DNA from: Aralia elata
Lineage: Eukaryota; Streptophyta; Magnoliopsida; Apiales; Araliaceae
Assembly (NCBI GenBank): GCA_034770075.1
Contig: CM068385.1
Span: 47,824,721-47,888,720, forward strand
Direction of reading: 5' to 3'
Length of the DNA stretch: 64,000 bases
The translations under genes and the position numbers were made by a program. Positions within the stretch are counted from its first letter, which is position 1. Every line of letters begins with the position of its first letter. The notes beneath the pieces are model-generated. The model was not told the origin of the DNA. It searched no databases and saw nothing but the letters and a program-made list of their open reading frames with translations. Positions 8,740 through 19,879 of the stretch are shown here, piece by piece.

Positions 8740-11621
8740 TGTGACACCCCCAAATTCAGGTACCAAATACTCCGAACTTGGTGCTCACGATCTACAACAT
8801 CCAAACACCTTCAAGCAATATATGATAACTAAATGCGGAATAAATAATCATATATTGATCATTTAGAAATGTTTATATATGGGTCCGAAGGTCTACAACC
8901 TTAAATAGCTACAACGCGAAATACAAAGAAACAATTAACGTAGCTTGAAATACGAAAGGGCCGAAGCTTAGACAAAACATAATAATGGACGGCGCGCCCA
9001 TCCGAAGCCTAGTACTTCACCTTCTCCTTGCCCTTATCTCTGCTCGAGCACTCGGGCTGAACTGAAATGTTTCATGATATAGCAAGGGTGAGCAACGAGT
9101 TTGCTCAGCAAGTTTTCAATAAATGAGAGGGATATATCATGAATGAATATGAATAACATCAGCATAGGTTAACAATTTCCACAAGTAACTGATGAATTAA
9201 GCGAACAATATAATCGAAGTTCAAATAAAGAAATGAAGATTGGTTATGTACTGCCAACAGTCCAAGATACACTATGAACATACGCTAAGGCATCAACCAC
9301 ATTGTCTGACCTTTATTAGGTTGCCAACTAGAGAGTAAGTACTCAAGGGATCAACCTCTTGTGCCCATGAATATGCATACCATTTAACTCTGCCGCATAC
9401 CGTCTTTCAGATACTTAGGTTACATCCCCATCATGGGGTCGTTCATCTCAATCTAAGAATTCATCCCAACAATGGGTTTGGACAGCTTTTCAAGTAATTA
9501 TTATGCACATGCCTAGCCGAACAAGTAGCTTAGGCTTCTCTTTGAACAGTGCATGAATAGTCGAAGCTTTATGTTAGTACAGTTCAACCACGAAATCTGA
9601 GAACAAATGCACAGTGTGCGAATGCCAACGATATCGGGGTGGAATAATTCTTAAAGCAATTAGACCACTTAACACGTACTGGGAAATAGAGTTCAAACTT
9701 AATTTGAAGAACTTGCAACATAATATCAGAACCGTCATATAATACGAAGGGTATGAGGGTTCAGAATTTCAAAGCGGTGTAAGTTAGGAAGCATAGATAT
9801 GCACAGCAGTATAACAAACTGTGTGGAAGAATACTAGCAAAGATATACACAATAGTATAACAATTGATCCAAAAGTTCAAAGTGAGGGAACTTGCTCAAT
9901 AATACTTGCACAACAACAATATATCTACACAAGTTGCTAGAAGTCAAGGGATCTTGCACAATTAAAGAGTGAAGTTCAGAAACTTGCCTGAATCGCTGCT
10001 CAACAATTTACTTTACGTTTCTGTTCGGTAAGCACCCTACATCATATGATTCATTCTCTGATTAGACATAGCTATGCAGAAATAACATACCTAATAAATA
10101 AATATGAGCGACTCGCACTATCTATCCCATGGACCATTCCAACACTCTACTGTCCGTTAGGACAACTCCACGATTGGTGATGTGACACCCCCAAATTCAG
10201 GTATCAAATACCCAAACTTGGTGCTCACGATCTACAACATCCAAACACCTTCAAGCAATATATGATAACTAAATGCGGAATAAATAATCATATATTGATC
10301 ATTTAGAAAGGTTTACATATGGGTCCCAAGGTCTACAACCTTAAATAGCTACAACGCGAAATACAAAGAAAAAACTAACATAGCTTCAAATACAAAAGGG
10401 CCGAAGCTTAGACAAAACATAATAATGGACGGCGCGCCCATCCGAAGCCTAGTACTTCACCTTCTCCTTGCCCTTATCTCTGCTCGAGCACTCGGGCTGA
10501 ACTGAAATGTTTCATGATATAGCAAAGGTGAGCAACGAGTTTGCTCAGCAAGTTTTCACTAAATGAGAGGGATATATCATGAATGAATATGAATAACATC
10601 AGCATAGGTTAACAATTTCCACAAGTAACTGATGAATTAAGCGAACAATATAATCGAAGTTCAAATAAAGAAATGAAGATTGGTTATGTACTGCCAACAG
10701 TCCAAGATACACTATGAACATACGCTAAGGCATTAGCCACATTGTCTGACCCTTATTAGGTTGCTAACTAGAGAGTAATTACTCAAGGGGATCAGCCTCT
10801 TGTACCCATGAATATGCATACCATTTAGCTCTGCTGTGTACCGTCTTTCAGATACTTAGGTTACATCCCCATCATGGGGTCATTCATCTCAGTCTAAGAA
10901 TCCATCCCAACAACGGGTTTGGATAGCTTTTCAAAGTAATTATCATGCATATGCCTAGCCGAACAAGTGGCTTAGGTTTCTCTTTGAACAGTGCATGAAC
11001 AGCCAAAACTTTGTCTTAGTATAGTTCAATAACTGAACCGAGGACAAATGCACAGTGTGCGAATGCCAACGATATCAGGGTGGAATAATACTTAAAGCAA
11101 TTAGACCACTTAACACGTACTGGGAAATAGAGTTCAAACATAATTTGAAGAACTTGCAACATAATATCAGAACCGTCATATAATACGAAGGGTATGAGGG
11201 TTCAGAATTTCAAAGTGGTGTAAGTTAGGAAGCATAGATATGCACAGCAGTATAACAAACTGTGTGGAAGAATACTAGCAAGGATATATACAATAGTATA
11301 ACAATTGTTCCAAAAGCTCAAAGCAAGGGAACTTACTCCATAATACTTGCACAACAATAATATATTTACACAAGTTGGTAGAAGTCAAGGGAACTTGCCC
11401 AATTAAAGAGTGAAGTTCAAAAACTTGCCTGAATCACTGCTTAACAATTTTCTCTACGTTTTTGTTCGGTAAGCACCCTACAACATATGATTCATTCTCT
11501 GATTAGACATTTCTATGCAAAAATAACATACATAATAAATAAATATGAGCGACTCGCACTATCAATCCCATGGACCATTCCAACACTCTACTGTCCGATA
11601 GGACAGCTCCACGATCGGTGA
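8740..11621 (-). repeat. 1.44-kb tandem duplication of an LTR terminus
   Basis: 8740-10180 aligns along its whole length with 10181-11621, with scattered substitutions (for example TACTCCGAAC versus TACCCAAAC). Both start exactly at the LTR terminus TGTGACACC. The first copy ends CACGATTGGTGA, directly followed by the second terminus; the second copy runs on into the rest of the LTR. Preceding GGTGA (10176-10180) is a candidate target duplication whose partner is not seen. Mirrored at 22686-24131 and 24132-25568. Confidence 0.9.
9089..9107 (-). promoter_or_regulatory. Conserved LTR stem-loop (A/C LTR)
   Basis: TGAGCAA, a 5-nt loop and TTGCTCA: 7 perfect pairs about 350 bp inside the LTR's downstream end. 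Identical arms occur at 10529-10547, 23039-23057 and 24480-24498, and in plus-oriented LTR D at 44746-44764. Likely part of the transcribed R/U5 region; role unknown. Confidence 0.65.
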
Positions 11622-11817
11622 GGGTTCGGCTATCTTAGTCTACGGATGCCGAACGGCTTTAGGGTCCCATCGGGATTCAGAAACAGTTCAAGGTACACTT
11701 GTTAGTCGATTCGGGATAGTATTGGGTCTTACCGACTTTCTACCGACCAGACTTTGGCTTCGAGTTATGACTTTGGAAGTCGGGTCCGAGCCATATAGAT
11801 ATCAGGGGTTCGGCTTC

Positions 11818-12037
11818 GGGTTTAGTATTAAACTAAACCCATAGCAAAGGCTACGACCTTCTGGTTTGACTACAGATTCCTCTGTAGAAATTATCTTATA
11901 GTCTGGTAGTATACTTCGGGTCTGGTCGACCCTTCTGCCGACAAAATCTTGGCTTCGGCTCCAGGTCGAAACCTTTCGTGGGTTGAGAGTCTCTTCGGGG
12001 TCGGACGTGAGTTTGGTTTGGCTTCAGGGAGCCAAAC
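11818..12037 (-). repeat. Hairpin zone of the A/C LTR
   Basis: Inverted repeats GGGTTTAGT/ACTAAACCC (11818-11840, 5-nt loop) and GTTTGGCT/AGCCAAAC (12016-12037, 6-nt loop), with smaller ones nearby (ACAGA/TCTGT in 11871-11886). It lies 600-830 bp downstream of the TATA box in the sense of the LTR. Confidence 0.6.
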
Positions 12038-12647
12038 GTTTAGACCTCACTGATGTTATAAGGCTTCGACTTCGAAGGTCAGGTTTAGACATTACTGATA
12101 CTAGGGGTTTGGGTCTGACGACTATTCTCCTAACAAGGTTTGATTTCAGATTCCACTTCGGAAATCACTCCACAGCCTAGGGTCGGGTAACTATCATTAC
12201 CTAACCCTATTACTTAGGTCCATGAGTTCGGGGTGAGGTGGCGAACCTCACCGGACGACTCTGGCATCCCCATCCGACTCTTAACATCTTGTTCGGATAT
12301 GGTAACTAAGGTCTATACTATGACTCGGGTTTTATTCATGCTTTGACTATGTATTAAAATAATACAAGACATAGTAACTACCGCCATAACGACTCAACTT
12401 GTGTTGGTTGACTCATCCAGCAATGACTTAGTGAAAGGAAATCCAACCGGACAAGGGAGATACATGCTGAGAATCAAGAGAAAGAGTCTTACCTCTTCTA
12501 GTGTCCGACTACTAACCTTCTAGCTTCTGAACTCTGACTGTCCCTCCAAACGGCAAAAATACCTCTCAAAGTAACTCTTACCGCACTATCTCTCTCTAGG
12601 ATCAATTTTGAATAACTTAGCAAGCTTTCTCAAAAGAATAGGGTCTC

Positions 12648-12655
12648 TATTTATA
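12648..12655 (-). promoter_or_regulatory. TATA box of the A/C LTR
   Basis: Minus strand TATAAATA within CCTATAAATAGAGACCC, a textbook plant TATA context. Copy at 26608-26615. Confidence 0.6.
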
Positions 12656-13223
12656 GGAAAAATATTACCCCGGCGATGGTCATTATTCAGGCATGAGGAC
12701 TAGTTCATAACGGTATTACCCGTTGGTTATTCAGGTTTAGGTGAAAAGTTTCACCAACCGAGCTCCTCAGTCATCCCCATTAATCATGGTTTAGGCTTTA
12801 ACCGGCGCAATAGGCGGAATAGGCCACTGGCCCGGTGCAGCGCCTCAAACTTGAACGCAACGACAAGTTATTAAGTCAGCTTTCAACAGAGAACCACGTG
12901 GTCGGTGTGACGCCCCCAAATCCGGGTCACCTGAGCCACAGACCTGGTTCATCACTATCTAATACCAAAATGATACAATCAATAACTTAAAGCGGAATAA
13001 AGGAATATTTACATTGATATAACATAAATAAACCTGACCTAAGTCTCGAAACCAATACTATTACAAAACATAACATAATACAAAAGGGTAAATATGTCTT
13101 AATAGAAACGGTAATTCTAGAACAACAAAATACACTAATCAGTAGCTTTCCCCTTTCCCTTATCTTTTCCTGAGCTCTCGCCACGTGCCGCACTAACTGA
13201 AATGTTTTAAGGAAAGCAAGGGT

Positions 13224-13239
13224 GAGCAACAAATTGCCC
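13224..13239 (-). promoter_or_regulatory. Stem-loop of the B LTR
   Basis: In RNA sense GGGCAA-TTTG-TTGCTC: six pairs, one of them G-U, about 320 bp inside the LTR end and followed by CACCCTTGC as in LTR D and the A/C LTR. The 5' LTR version (36318-36333) has an A-C mismatch and is weaker. Confidence 0.45.
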
Positions 13240-14499
13240 CACAAGTATAATAGCAGTGAATAATCACATGAATAACTTTATAGCTCTAAGGAGTAAAAAT
13301 TTAGCTAACACAAGGAAATAAACAACTTCTTTCATCACCGTTATAGTGGCCACTAAGGACCGAAGGCTTTCTGAAGTATCCAAGGATTTCAAAGTTTCCC
13401 GAAGAAGGGAACTATTCAATACTGAGGGTGCACCAAGGAACAGAACTCTATTCTAGAATTACTGGAAATTCATCTGATAATCCACAAAACTGGTACAATA
13501 GGTGATCAGCCTAAAATACCTGGCGTTATGCATAAGCCTTACATTTTCTATTTACGCGTGTGTCGGTTCCCCGACGTTTATACAATTTCCCCTGCTGTGA
13601 GGGTTGTTCTACTCAGCTTTACATGGGAGTCCAGACCAAAACAATTTGATCGGACAATTTTACTTAACAACAATAATAGTTGGAGGACTTTAACCTCACT
13701 TTAGTAACCAAATCAATAAGTGTCTGGCTGAAACAATTAGCCTTGACATAGCTTTTAAACAGCCTATGGAATAAAAAACTTTAAGGTTCAACAACATGCA
13801 TGATAGCATTAAAAATATCTTGAATGAATAACAATTCGTAATCTTTGGAATCACACAATATATAACATTGCATGAAATGGGCTTTCATTGCAATACTTGA
13901 ATAAAAGTATGATACTAGCACACTAATTGCTAAATTGATAAGTAATTTGAACGGAGTCAAGAAGCTCAATAAGCTTGCTCAATAAATAACATTTGCTCGA
14001 ATATAATTTTGAGTAGGGTAAGTAAACTTGCACAATAATAACTGAATAAGATAGCAGACTTGCTCGATAGATAAATGAATTCGAAACTTGCCCAATAAAT
14101 AAATAGAGTATGGAAAACTCGCACAATTAAATAGGAGTTGTATGAGTTAGGAAACTTGCCTTCTACGTGCGTTAATATCTTGACGTTAATCATCCGTCAA
14201 AAATATCCTACACAGTTCATTAAAATCATCGTAAATATTAGTCACATAAGGACTAGGTTCATTACAGTCATCACATCATTAAAATACATTGATTGCCACT
14301 ACGCTTACCCAGTCGGGGGTCGAGGGGCAGCGCCCCCTGGAAACCAAGCGTAATTTTCAATCAGTTTATTCAATTTACGCCTTAAGACAACATCATTTAG
14401 GTCGACACGAGTATAAATTAAACACATACAGCTTTAACAAGATATAAGCGTTTTTAATCATTTTGTACAAAAATATAAGTTTTAGACTCGCGGGAAAAT

Positions 14500-14630
14500 T
14501 TGCTGGGTTCGACCCGATCCGGCCCGACCCGACCGGGTCCGGTCCGGCCTGACCCAACCTGGTCCAGCCCGACCCGACCCGGACCAGTCACCATGCAGTA
14601 GCAGTTGTAGTAGCGAACTGCAGTTCCTGC
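14500..14630 (-). repeat. GGTCGG-type repeat and palindrome of the B LTR
   Basis: Degenerate tandem CCCGA/CCGGT units on plus, including GACCCG/CGGGTC around a 2-nt loop, then the 12-bp perfect palindrome GAACTGCAGTTC at 14615-14626. The flank CTTATATTTTTGTAC is shared with LTR D (43575-43589), whose GGGTCGG repeats at 43507-43550 occupy the same place. Equivalent blocks: 28465-28595 and 37604-37710. Confidence 0.7.
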
Positions 14631-16190
14631 AAGCAGCGATACAGTCATACCTCGCCTTGCTCCAGCTGCTATATCTCCCCTAAACTCGATCAATTTCATC
14701 CCTTACGGACTCTATGGATTCCTAAGACACAAGGCTACAACATATCACAAATTCAGGACGACCCATAATCATTAACATGACCAAATCCTGAGCTAAAACA
14801 TAAATTGCATGCTCTGTTTTTCGCAACCATGAAATATCTCACACAAATGGCTACTGTGACTTCATTTAAGCATCATTTTGGTTCATTCAAATTGGTATAT
14901 CTTCACAACTGATAGAAGTACAATATTCCAATAACAAACCATCAAAATAATCACAACATCTAGGCTTTATAGTCCTCTAATTGTCCGAAGGTCCAAACAG
15001 TCCATTAATGTCCATTATCTTCCTCCTTAAGCTTGGGTACGAATCATTCTTTGTTTTTGTTTCACTTTGAAGGTGTTAATGGTTTATATAGCTTCATAAG
15101 AACCTCCATGATAGATTCAACACAACCAATAACAACAAAAATTAACAAAATCCAACCCGCAAGCATGAAAGAAATGGGTTGTAGTTTGATTACCTCTTCT
15201 TGTTGGCTTCGGGTAGGTTGAGATGTCTTGCTAGGCTGCTCTTCTCCTTGCTTGTTTCTGCTGATACCTCCTTTCCGCTTCTCCTTGGTTGCCTTCTCCG
15301 TTCTTGTCGCACACATACAAACACACACGCACATTTACTCTCCCTCTAGCTGCAGTGAGCTTTTTGCTTAGCAAAATAACTATCTCTCCCTCATAAGTTG
15401 CAAACAGATGGGTATGGCTGGAATGGAGGCGGAAAATGAGCTGAGGGGAATAAGGAGAATGCTTCGGGAGCATATGGAATGTATAGGTATGCAGAAAATG
15501 GTTTACCCGAGCCATTGGAATTGATATTAAGGCAAAGTGTTAACAGCCCCATGCATTGTGTACTGTGCTTGCTGATTCCTTTCCCCTGGTTGGCTTTCAA
15601 TATACACGTGGCCTCCCCCAATTGGTTGGAGGCTTAAATGTCTCACCAATTAATTCGAATACACAGATAAATATACCCGAATATTCCCACTTTTGTACCC
15701 AAATTTGGTAAATAACTCTACCCAAAATTAAAATGGGTACTCCCATAAATTATTGGGACACGTAAAAATATTTATTATGGGATTTTCCCATTTATTCGGA
15801 ACACCCATGCCATACATTTCGGATAGGGATTAAATCACGTATCAGCCCCAATAAAATTTCTAACACTTGGAAAAATTATTCCTCCACATATATGCCTCCT
15901 TTAAATTAAGAAAAATCGAAATAGACGAAGAAGTTCGGGTGTGAATAGTGCTCGTGAATAGTACCTCGGGAAGCGGATCCCCCTAATAGTTAATTATGCG
16001 ATTTTTTTCCGAGGAAACAATTTATTCGCACCAATAACACCAGGACACATAAAATTTAATACATGCACATTTTCTAGGCTGCAACACAACTCTAAGCACG
16101 TAACATAGATTAATATAAATAAAAATAAAAATTCATTTTATTCATACATAACTCGGGTTACAAGGAAATCTAAAATTCCCGATCGGTACA

Positions 16191-16209
16191 TTCTCCCTCC
16201 CTTATAAGG
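16191..16209 (-). other. Polypurine tract of element B (first copy)
   Basis: Minus strand AAGGGAGGGAGAA immediately before the LTR start TGTACC, the normal site of plus-strand DNA priming. The copy in the second unit is 30166-30184. Confidence 0.8.
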
Positions 16210-16237
16210 ATTCTGTCTCCAGAATCACCGTACAAGG

Positions 16238-16858
16238 TTAAACAAAAAGTTGAGGGTAATTCTCCTTCATCTTATCTTCCAACTCCCATGTAGCCTCCTC
16301 GGTATTGTGGTTCCGCCAAACTACCTTCACAGAAGGTATAACCTTATTTCTTAATACTTGCTCCTTCCTATCAATTATCTGAATAGGAATTTCTTCGTAC
16401 GTAAGATCCTTCTCTATTTGAACGGGCTCATAGGATATAACGTGCTTATAATCGGGCTTGTATGGTCGTAGCACTGAGACATGGAACACATTGTGGATAT
16501 GCTCCAGTTCAGGAGGCAAGGCTACCTCGTACGCCACTTCACCCACTCTTCTCAATACTTCGAACGGTCCTACGAACCTTGGGCTCAACTTTCCCTTCTT
16601 CCCAAAACATATCTTCCCTTTTCAGGGAGACACTTTCAGAAACACGTAGCTGCCGACATCGAAGTCTCTCGTCTGGCGATGTTGATCAGCATACTTCTTT
16701 TGTAGGTCTTGGGCTGCAACTAGTCTTGCCCTGATCACTTTGACCACTTCGGCTGTCTGTTGTACCAACTCGGGTCCCAACAGTCGTCGTTCGCCAACCT
16801 CATCCCAACTTAACGGTGTTCTGCACTTCCTCCCATATAGGGCTTCATACGGCGGCAT
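16238..16858 (-). pseudogene. pol: Element B integrase C terminus with chromodomain (first copy)
   Basis: From MPPYEALYGRKCRTPLSW to the TAA at 16238-16240. It includes the integrase C-terminal domain (GPFEVLRRVGEVAYEVALP, then HNVFHVSVLRPYKP) and a chromodomain-like end (IPIQIIDRKEQVLRNK, VKVVWRNHNTEEATWELE, ending YPQLFV). Chromodomains direct chromovirus integration to particular chromatin. A TGA after FLKVSP replaces the Trp codon that element C keeps. The stop lies about 45 bp from the LTR. Context and motifs support a Tekay/Del-like chromovirus. Confidence 0.87.
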
Positions 16859-17790
16859 ACCGATACTTGCATGATAGCGTCTGTATCGTTCGTTTGCTCT
16901 GTCTGTCAGTTTGAGGATGGTAAGCAGTACTTAGTCGCAACTGTGTTCCCATTCTCTCTTGCAAACTCTTCCAAAATTTTGATGTGAAGCGTGGATCTCG
17001 ATCTGAGACAATTGACACTGGCACTCCATGTCGCGAAATAATTTCCTTTATGTACAACTTGGCTAACTGGTTCAAATTGAATCAGATTTTTATCGGTAGA
17101 GAGTGTGCTGATTTTGTCAATCGGTCTACGATAACCCAAATGGCATCACAACCTTTTTTGTGTAACTGGAAGTCCTACCACGAAATCCATGGTGATGTGC
17201 TCCCATTTCTATTCTGGTATATTTAGTGGTTGAAGTAACCCACTCAGTCTCTGATGTTCCGCTTTGACTTGTTGACAGGTGAGACACTTGCTGACGCACT
17301 CTGCTACGTCCTGCTTCATGTTGGGCCACCAAAAATATTGATGAAGATCCCGGTACATTTTTGTGCTTCCTGGGTGAACATAATATGCTGAATTATGTGC
17401 TTCATGTAAGATCTCATCTCTTAATTCAGTCACGGCTAGCACCCACACTCGTTCCTCGTATCTTAAGATACCATCTTTATCCATTCGAAATTTCTCTTCC
17501 TCATTTTCTGCGATCCTTTTCTGTATCCTTTCACATTCTTCATCCCTTTCCTGTGCTTCTTTCACTTTGTCGAGTAAGGTCGGACGAGCCTCAATTACGA
17601 ATAACTTCTCTGCTGCCTCTGTCGGACTTTTCACCTTGATCTCCAGTCTCGCCATTTCCCGTATTAGCTCCTCGTGAGTTGTCAACATACACAATTTCTC
17701 ATTCCCCTTTCTACTCAATGCATCTGCTACTACGTTTGCCTTCCCTGGGTGATAAAGAATTTCACAGTCATAATCTTTGATTAATTCCAA
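16859..17790 (-). pseudogene. pol: Element B integrase zinc region and core, deleted and frameshifted (first copy)
   Basis: Starts after RNase H at MELIKDYDCEILYHPGKANV. HHCC: H..VHPGSTKMYRDL, CLTCQQVK. A TAG (17209-17211) replaces Trp before KWEH. The core follows (DFVVGLPVTQK), then a +1 frameshift in an A run near 17153, then NQLAKLYIKEIISRHGVP and SDRDPRFTSKFW. In HPQTDRQSKRTIQ the expected catalytic Glu is Lys. About 30 codons after TIQ are missing relative to element C, and the frame ends at 16845. Both B copies share the deletion, so it is older than the duplication. Confidence 0.85.
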
Positions 17791-18880
17791 CCACCTCCGC
17801 TATCGGCATGTTTAGCTCCTTCTGTGTGAAAATATATTTCAGACTCTTATGGTCCATGTATATCTCACATTTCTCCCCATAAAGGTAATGTCTCCAAATC
17901 TTCAATGCAAAAACGACAGCCGCTAACTCCAAGTCATGGGTAGGGTATCGCTTCTCGTAATCCTTCAATTGTCGCGACACATACGCAATAACCTTGCCGT
18001 GTTGCATTAACACACAGCCAAGACCCTTGTGTGATGCATCACTATACACTACAAAATCTCCCTTATCGTCTGGTAAGGACAATGCAGGCTGCTTAACCGC
18101 TTTTTCAATTCTTGAAAACTGTCTTCGCACTTTTCAGACCACACAAATTTCACCGTCTTCCTCGTTAGATTGGTCAATGGGGTTGCTATTTTGGAAAAAT
18201 CTTGGATAAATCTTCGATAGTACCCGGCTAACCCTAAGAAACTTCGTACTTCTGTCGGTGTCTTCTGTTGCTCCTAGTTACTAACTGCCTCCACCTTCGC
18301 AGGGTCCACTGAGATACCGTCTTTGTCGATCATATGCCCTAAAAATTGCACCTTTTCCATCCAGAATTCGCACTTGGAAAATTTCGCGTATAGCTTTTCC
18401 CTTCTCAGTGTCTCCAGTACTTGGCTCAGATGATCAGCGTGCTCTTTTTCGGTCTTTGAATAAATCAAAATGTCATCAATGAAAACTACTACGAACTTAT
18501 CTAAGTACGGCTTCAGAATTCGGTTCATCAAGTCCATGAATGCTGCCGGCGCGTTAGTCAAACCGAAAGACATCACCAAAAAACTCGTAGTGACCATATC
18601 TTATCCGAAACGCAGTTTTAGGTACATCTTCCTTCCTTACTTTTAGCTAATGATATCCGGTCCTCAGATCTATCTTCGAGAAGTATCTGGCTCCCTTCAG
18701 TTGATCGAACAAGTCGTCGATTCTTGGCAATGGGTACTTATTCTTGATTGTTGATTTGTTCAACTCCCGGTAGTCGATACAGAGTCTCATTGATTCGTCC
18801 TTCTTCTTGGCAAACAAAACTGGTGCTCCCCATGGGGACACACTTGGCTGAATATACCCATTGTCCAGCAGTTCTTGAAG
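17791..18880 (-). pseudogene. pol: Element B reverse transcriptase and RNase H (first copy)
   Basis: RT: SPWGAPVLFAKKKDESMRLC, CIDYRELNKSTIKNKYPLPR, SKIDLRTGYH then TAG (Gln in element A), SFGLTNAPAAFMDLMNR, catalytic FIDDILIYS, GHMIDKDGISVDPAKVEAV then a stop. RNase H: VVYSDASHKGLGCVLMQ, HDLELAAVVFALKIW and YMDHKSLKYIF give the acidic D-E-D set. A one-base insertion near 18585 (not in the second copy), another frameshift in the RT-RNase H connection near 18100, and one at 17800 break the frame. A TAA at 18881-18883 separates it from the linker. Confidence 0.85.
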
Positions 18881-19879
18881 TTATATCAACAATTCCTTCA
18901 TCTCTACCGGTGCCATACGATACGGAGCCTTCGAAATTGGTGCAGTCCCCAGCACTAAGTCTATCACAAATTCAATTTCCCTGTCTGGCAGAAGACCGGG
19001 TAAATCACTTGGAAACACATCTGGAAACTCTCTCACTACCGGTATATTTTTAATATCCACACCTTCTTTCTTCGTATCTAGAATATAGGCTAAATAACCT
19101 TCACAACCTTTCTTTAATAATTTCCTGGCCTGCATCATCGTAAGAAAACATGAACGTCTTAGCGATGTGCCACCATAAAATATTACCCTCGACCGGTTCG
19201 GGGTCCGAAGGTTCACACTTTTCTTCTCACAGTCAATGATTGCCGCATGATCGTACAACCAGTCCATTCCCAATATTACATCGAACTCTCCTAACCTTAT
19301 TGGGATCAAATCCACGCGAAAATTAAATCCCCTAATCTCGGCGTAACAATTACGAAGAATAAACTCTACAGGAATTACCTCATTATTCGCAATTTCTATG
19401 TTCAAAGGATTTTCTAACCGTTCTTGGGGTAAATTTAACCGTTTAGCAAAATCTTCACACACAAAAGAACAGGTAGCACCCGAATCGAATAATACACAAG
19501 CATTTATATTATTGATTGGGATAATACCTGACACCACGTCCTTAGCAATCACTGCATCCTGGACGGTCATGTTGAATGTTCGGGCAGGGGTGCGGTTCGG
19601 CAGAGTCAGACCTCCAATCATCAATTTGCTGCCTCTCCCTCGGTTGCCGCTTCCACCACTGCTCCCTTTCTTCGGACAGTCTCTGAACTGATGTTCCATT
19701 GATCCACAAGAATAGCATCCACGGTTCTTCTTTGGGTTTGGGCAATGCGGTGCTATATGCCCTTCTTGGTTGCAGTTGTAGCAAACATTACGTCCCTTCC
19801 AGCACTCTCCCTTGTGATTTTTCCCACATTTCGAACACGCTTCAATCTTCTTCTTAAATCCCCCTTGACTATTCCCGGT
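18881..19879 (-). pseudogene. pol: Element B nucleocapsid, protease and linker (first copy, one open frame)
   Basis: One open minus-strand frame continues directly after the Gag TAG at 19880-19882. Three zinc knuckles, all with C-X2-C-X4-H-X4-C intact (CSKCGKNHKGEC, CYNCNQEGHIAPHC, CYSCGSMEHQFRDC), then protease with the catalytic FDSGATCSF and LGEFDVILGMDWLYDH, then the linker with VVREFPDVFPSDLPG and DREIEFVIDLVLG. It stops at TAA 18881-18883. This protease keeps its active site, unlike that of element A. In the second copy a TA insertion near 33150 breaks the same frame. Confidence 0.85.

Larger units (their letters stand above)
8740..12905 (-). mobile_element. A/C-family LTR, first copy (interrupted by B)
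   Basis: A minus-oriented LTR whose 3' end is TGTGACACCCCCAAATTC on plus at 8740. The same terminus recurs at 10181, 22686, 24132 and 47104. Bases 8740-10180 and 10181-11621 are two copies of the same 1.44-kb LTR end. The distal part has a TATA box (12648-12655, minus) and a hairpin-rich zone (11600-12180). It is cut at 12905 by the 3' LTR of B. In the second duplication copy the missing start of this LTR is found at 39282-39608, joined to C's polypurine tract. No genes. Confidence 0.85.
12906..16190 (-). mobile_element. 3' LTR of element B, first copy
   Basis: On the minus strand it begins TGTACCGATCGGGAATTTT (16190), directly preceded by a polypurine tract, and ends GGGGGCGTCACA (12906). 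It is flanked on the left by GTCGG (12901-12905). Length 3,285 bp. It contains TATATAAACC (15081-15090, minus), a conserved stem-loop at 13224-13239, a CCCGA-rich repeat at 14500-14590 and the palindrome GAACTGCAGTTC (14615-14626). It matches 26866-30165 nearly base for base and the B 5' LTR less closely. No genes. Confidence 0.9.

Noticed and set aside
11983..12180. 65-codon plus-strand ORF in the A/C LTR (copy at 25940-26137)
   Set aside because: Lies in the hairpin-rich LTR zone, antisense to the LTR, low complexity (Leu/Arg/Thr), no homologous motif.
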